A stretch of 64,000 bases of DNA. Source: Lithospermum erythrorhizon. Taxonomy: Eukaryota; Streptophyta; Magnoliopsida; Boraginales; Boraginaceae. This document shows, in pieces, positions 62,546 to 64,000 of the stretch. Under the pieces are notes generated by a model. That model was not told where the DNA came from. It was given only the letters and a program-made list of their open reading frames with translations, and searched no databases. The DNA lies in the NCBI GenBank assembly GCA_019722365.1, contig JADFUC010000750.1, positions 992,001 to 1,056,000 of the forward strand, given 5' to 3'. Position 1 is the stretch's first letter. Every line of letters starts with the position of its first letter. The position numbers and the translations under genes are program-made.

Positions 62546-63425
62546 GGCTTCACAATCCTACCAATTAGAGTTGTTAACTTGTTATCGAGTCTGAAATCCA
62601 AGTCGATCCGAAACCCGACTCTGTATAGACTCGCGAGACCCAGCTTGGGATTGGTTGGAAACTTGGGTCCCGTACTCGATTGGACATTTTAATTTATATA
62701 CAAATAGTTATATATATTTAATTTTTTTTAAACTATCAGGTATGATCAATCTTGGGTAATATATTGTTGAGTTTTGAGTTTGATTTCATATCGGAATCGG
62801 ACAGTTTTAGTTTCAAGTCGGGTTTTGTCCGAATTTTCAGACTCGTGAACAATTATAGTAGGCATTGGCTCACTTTACTTTATTTCAAAATTTATTCCAT
62901 ACTTTTATTCTTGATGCAAATACAAAAATGCATTTATTTAATTGGATTTTTTGTATATTTTAAAGGAAAAGTTTAGTACAATGAGTCAATGACGTTAGTG
63001 TGATGGTGGTGAAGGAGGGGGAAATTGACAAATACAAAGTGGAAATACAATAACAGATAGAGAATGAATGGAATTAGTGAAAACATGGTTAAATCTATTT
63101 CCATGCATAAAAGTTTTACATTCTATATGACATCGCTTTTGTTAATTATAAGTAAACCGGTAAGGCATTTCTATATATTGGAAGTCGAATTAGTGGGTTT
63201 TGTGGACTTATTTTGATACAACATTGATAAATTTTATTTTGATCTCATTATATACCTCATAAGTCATATATATAACCGATTTTAATAATACTTAACTTTA
63301 TTAGAAATAATGACATCTATCTTAATTTTTATTTGTCTCAGCTGTCCCTGGGGCTTAAATACTACTTATATAATTGTGCCCTGAAGATATTGTATCAATC
63401 GATAACGGATGAAAAATAATACTTT
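62546..63425. other. Intergenic region upstream of SGF11
   Basis: No gene is recognised. Around 62580-62700 there is a GC-richer stretch with recurrent cgagtc/ccgactc words of unknown origin. The rest is AT-rich. Confidence 0.45.
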
Positions 63426-63430
63426 CTCAG

Positions 63431-63468
63431 TTCAGCCATTTTAGAAGCTGAAAATATTAAGGTAAAGA
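63431..63468 (+). pseudogene. Scrap of an isoflavone-reductase-like gene (exon 3/intron junction)
   Basis: The sequence ttcagccattttagaagctg followed by aaaatattaaggtaaag closely matches the exon 3 end and donor of the intact reductase gene (53000-53030; about 85% over roughly 37 bp by eye). It encodes SAILEAENIK before the GT donor. Neither the rest of exon 3 nor the next exon is visible nearby. This is a short leftover of a third gene copy. Confidence 0.6.
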
Positions 63469-63469
63469 A

Positions 63470-64000
63470 ATGACATTCAAGGTAAATTGCAAGATTTTGG
63501 CATCGATTGGATTATTATTTTAATGTCACACTACTTGAATTCGTGAGAAATGTGGTTTTTTATATTTATAAATTAGTATAGAACTATAAGATTAAAATTT
63601 TGACCCAAGTATAAGTCCATGAATTTGTTCTGTTAATCTTATCCTATTTTAATCTAAGAGTTGGGGTGGCTCCAAAGTCCATGATGGTTGTAATATCTCA
63701 ATCAAAATGGATGACCCGATAAACTTTACTTCATTAGATTGTTGACATCAAATTCATTTTTTTTGTGCAACTACACAAGCAGAGTTCATTTTGGAGTTAG
63801 GTCAATGAATTCAAAAGCCCCTTTTTATAACATTAGTTGACAATTAGGACAAGATAATATTTTTTTTTTCTCAAACGTTAGAAGTATAAATTATATATAA
63901 TATCATACAATAATTAAATTATGTTTAAGTAAATGAGACTCGTCAGAATCGAATTGAAACTTTTGTATCTGTGCCTGGGATACCACTAGGTTATTAGGCC
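63470..64000. other. AT-rich right edge of the window
   Basis: Nothing recognised. No further reductase exon was found up to the end. Confidence 0.5.

Noticed and set aside
1..64000. CRISPR arrays, bacterial operons, riboswitches, phage or virus genes, rRNA or intact tRNA genes
   Set aside because: None was seen. The only tRNA-like sequences are SINE internal promoters, and the tandem repeats lack the spacer structure of CRISPR arrays.

Overview
The window is nuclear DNA of a flowering plant, almost certainly a eudicot. It is AT-rich, its genes have short exons split by GT-AG introns, and it carries plant-specific families (KUP/HAK potassium transporter, CHUP1-like, HOOKLESS1-like, isoflavone-reductase-like) among plant transposons. 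The species cannot be read from the sequence.

Region 0.5-11.3 kb is gene-dense, with everything on the + strand. It holds the 3' eight exons of a KUP1-type K+ transporter (first exon left of the window), a complete six-exon pyruvate decarboxylase gene (582 aa) with a TATA box, and a complete five-exon CHUP1/IPGA1-family gene (412 aa). From 12 to 20 kb the DNA is AT-rich and gene-free. It contains a 60-bp minisatellite (12.25-12.84 kb), two clusters of the inverted decamer pair CTAATGCAAC/GTTGCATTAG (14.5 and 16.6 kb) and a CACTA-like terminus. A two-exon HOOKLESS1-like N-acetyltransferase gene lies on the - strand at 20.25-22.21 kb.

From 29 to 63.5 kb the window records the birth and decay of a small family of isoflavone-reductase-like NADPH reductases (PCBER/IRL type). 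It has a broken copy at 29.0-30.3 kb, an intact six-exon copy at 51.9-54.1 kb whose first exon adds a signal peptide, and a splice-junction scrap at 63.43 kb. DNA upstream of the intact gene (48.85-51.45 kb) is duplicated at 31.86-33.02 kb. The space between is filled with mobile DNA: at least four related PIF/Harbinger elements (one 4.4 kb copy with a decayed transposase and an internal palindrome-rich minisatellite), MULE-like fold-backs, SINEs, an LTR-like block resembling Tekay chromoviruses, and a second LTR-like block.

A complete SGF11 gene (SAGA deubiquitination module) on the - strand at 61.03-62.5 kb closes the window. The intact genes are functionally unrelated housekeeping or developmental genes (ion transport, fermentation, cytoskeleton/organelle positioning, chromatin), so no operon-like cooperation is implied. 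The most unusual item is the predicted secreted isoflavone-reductase-like enzyme in a region of local duplication.
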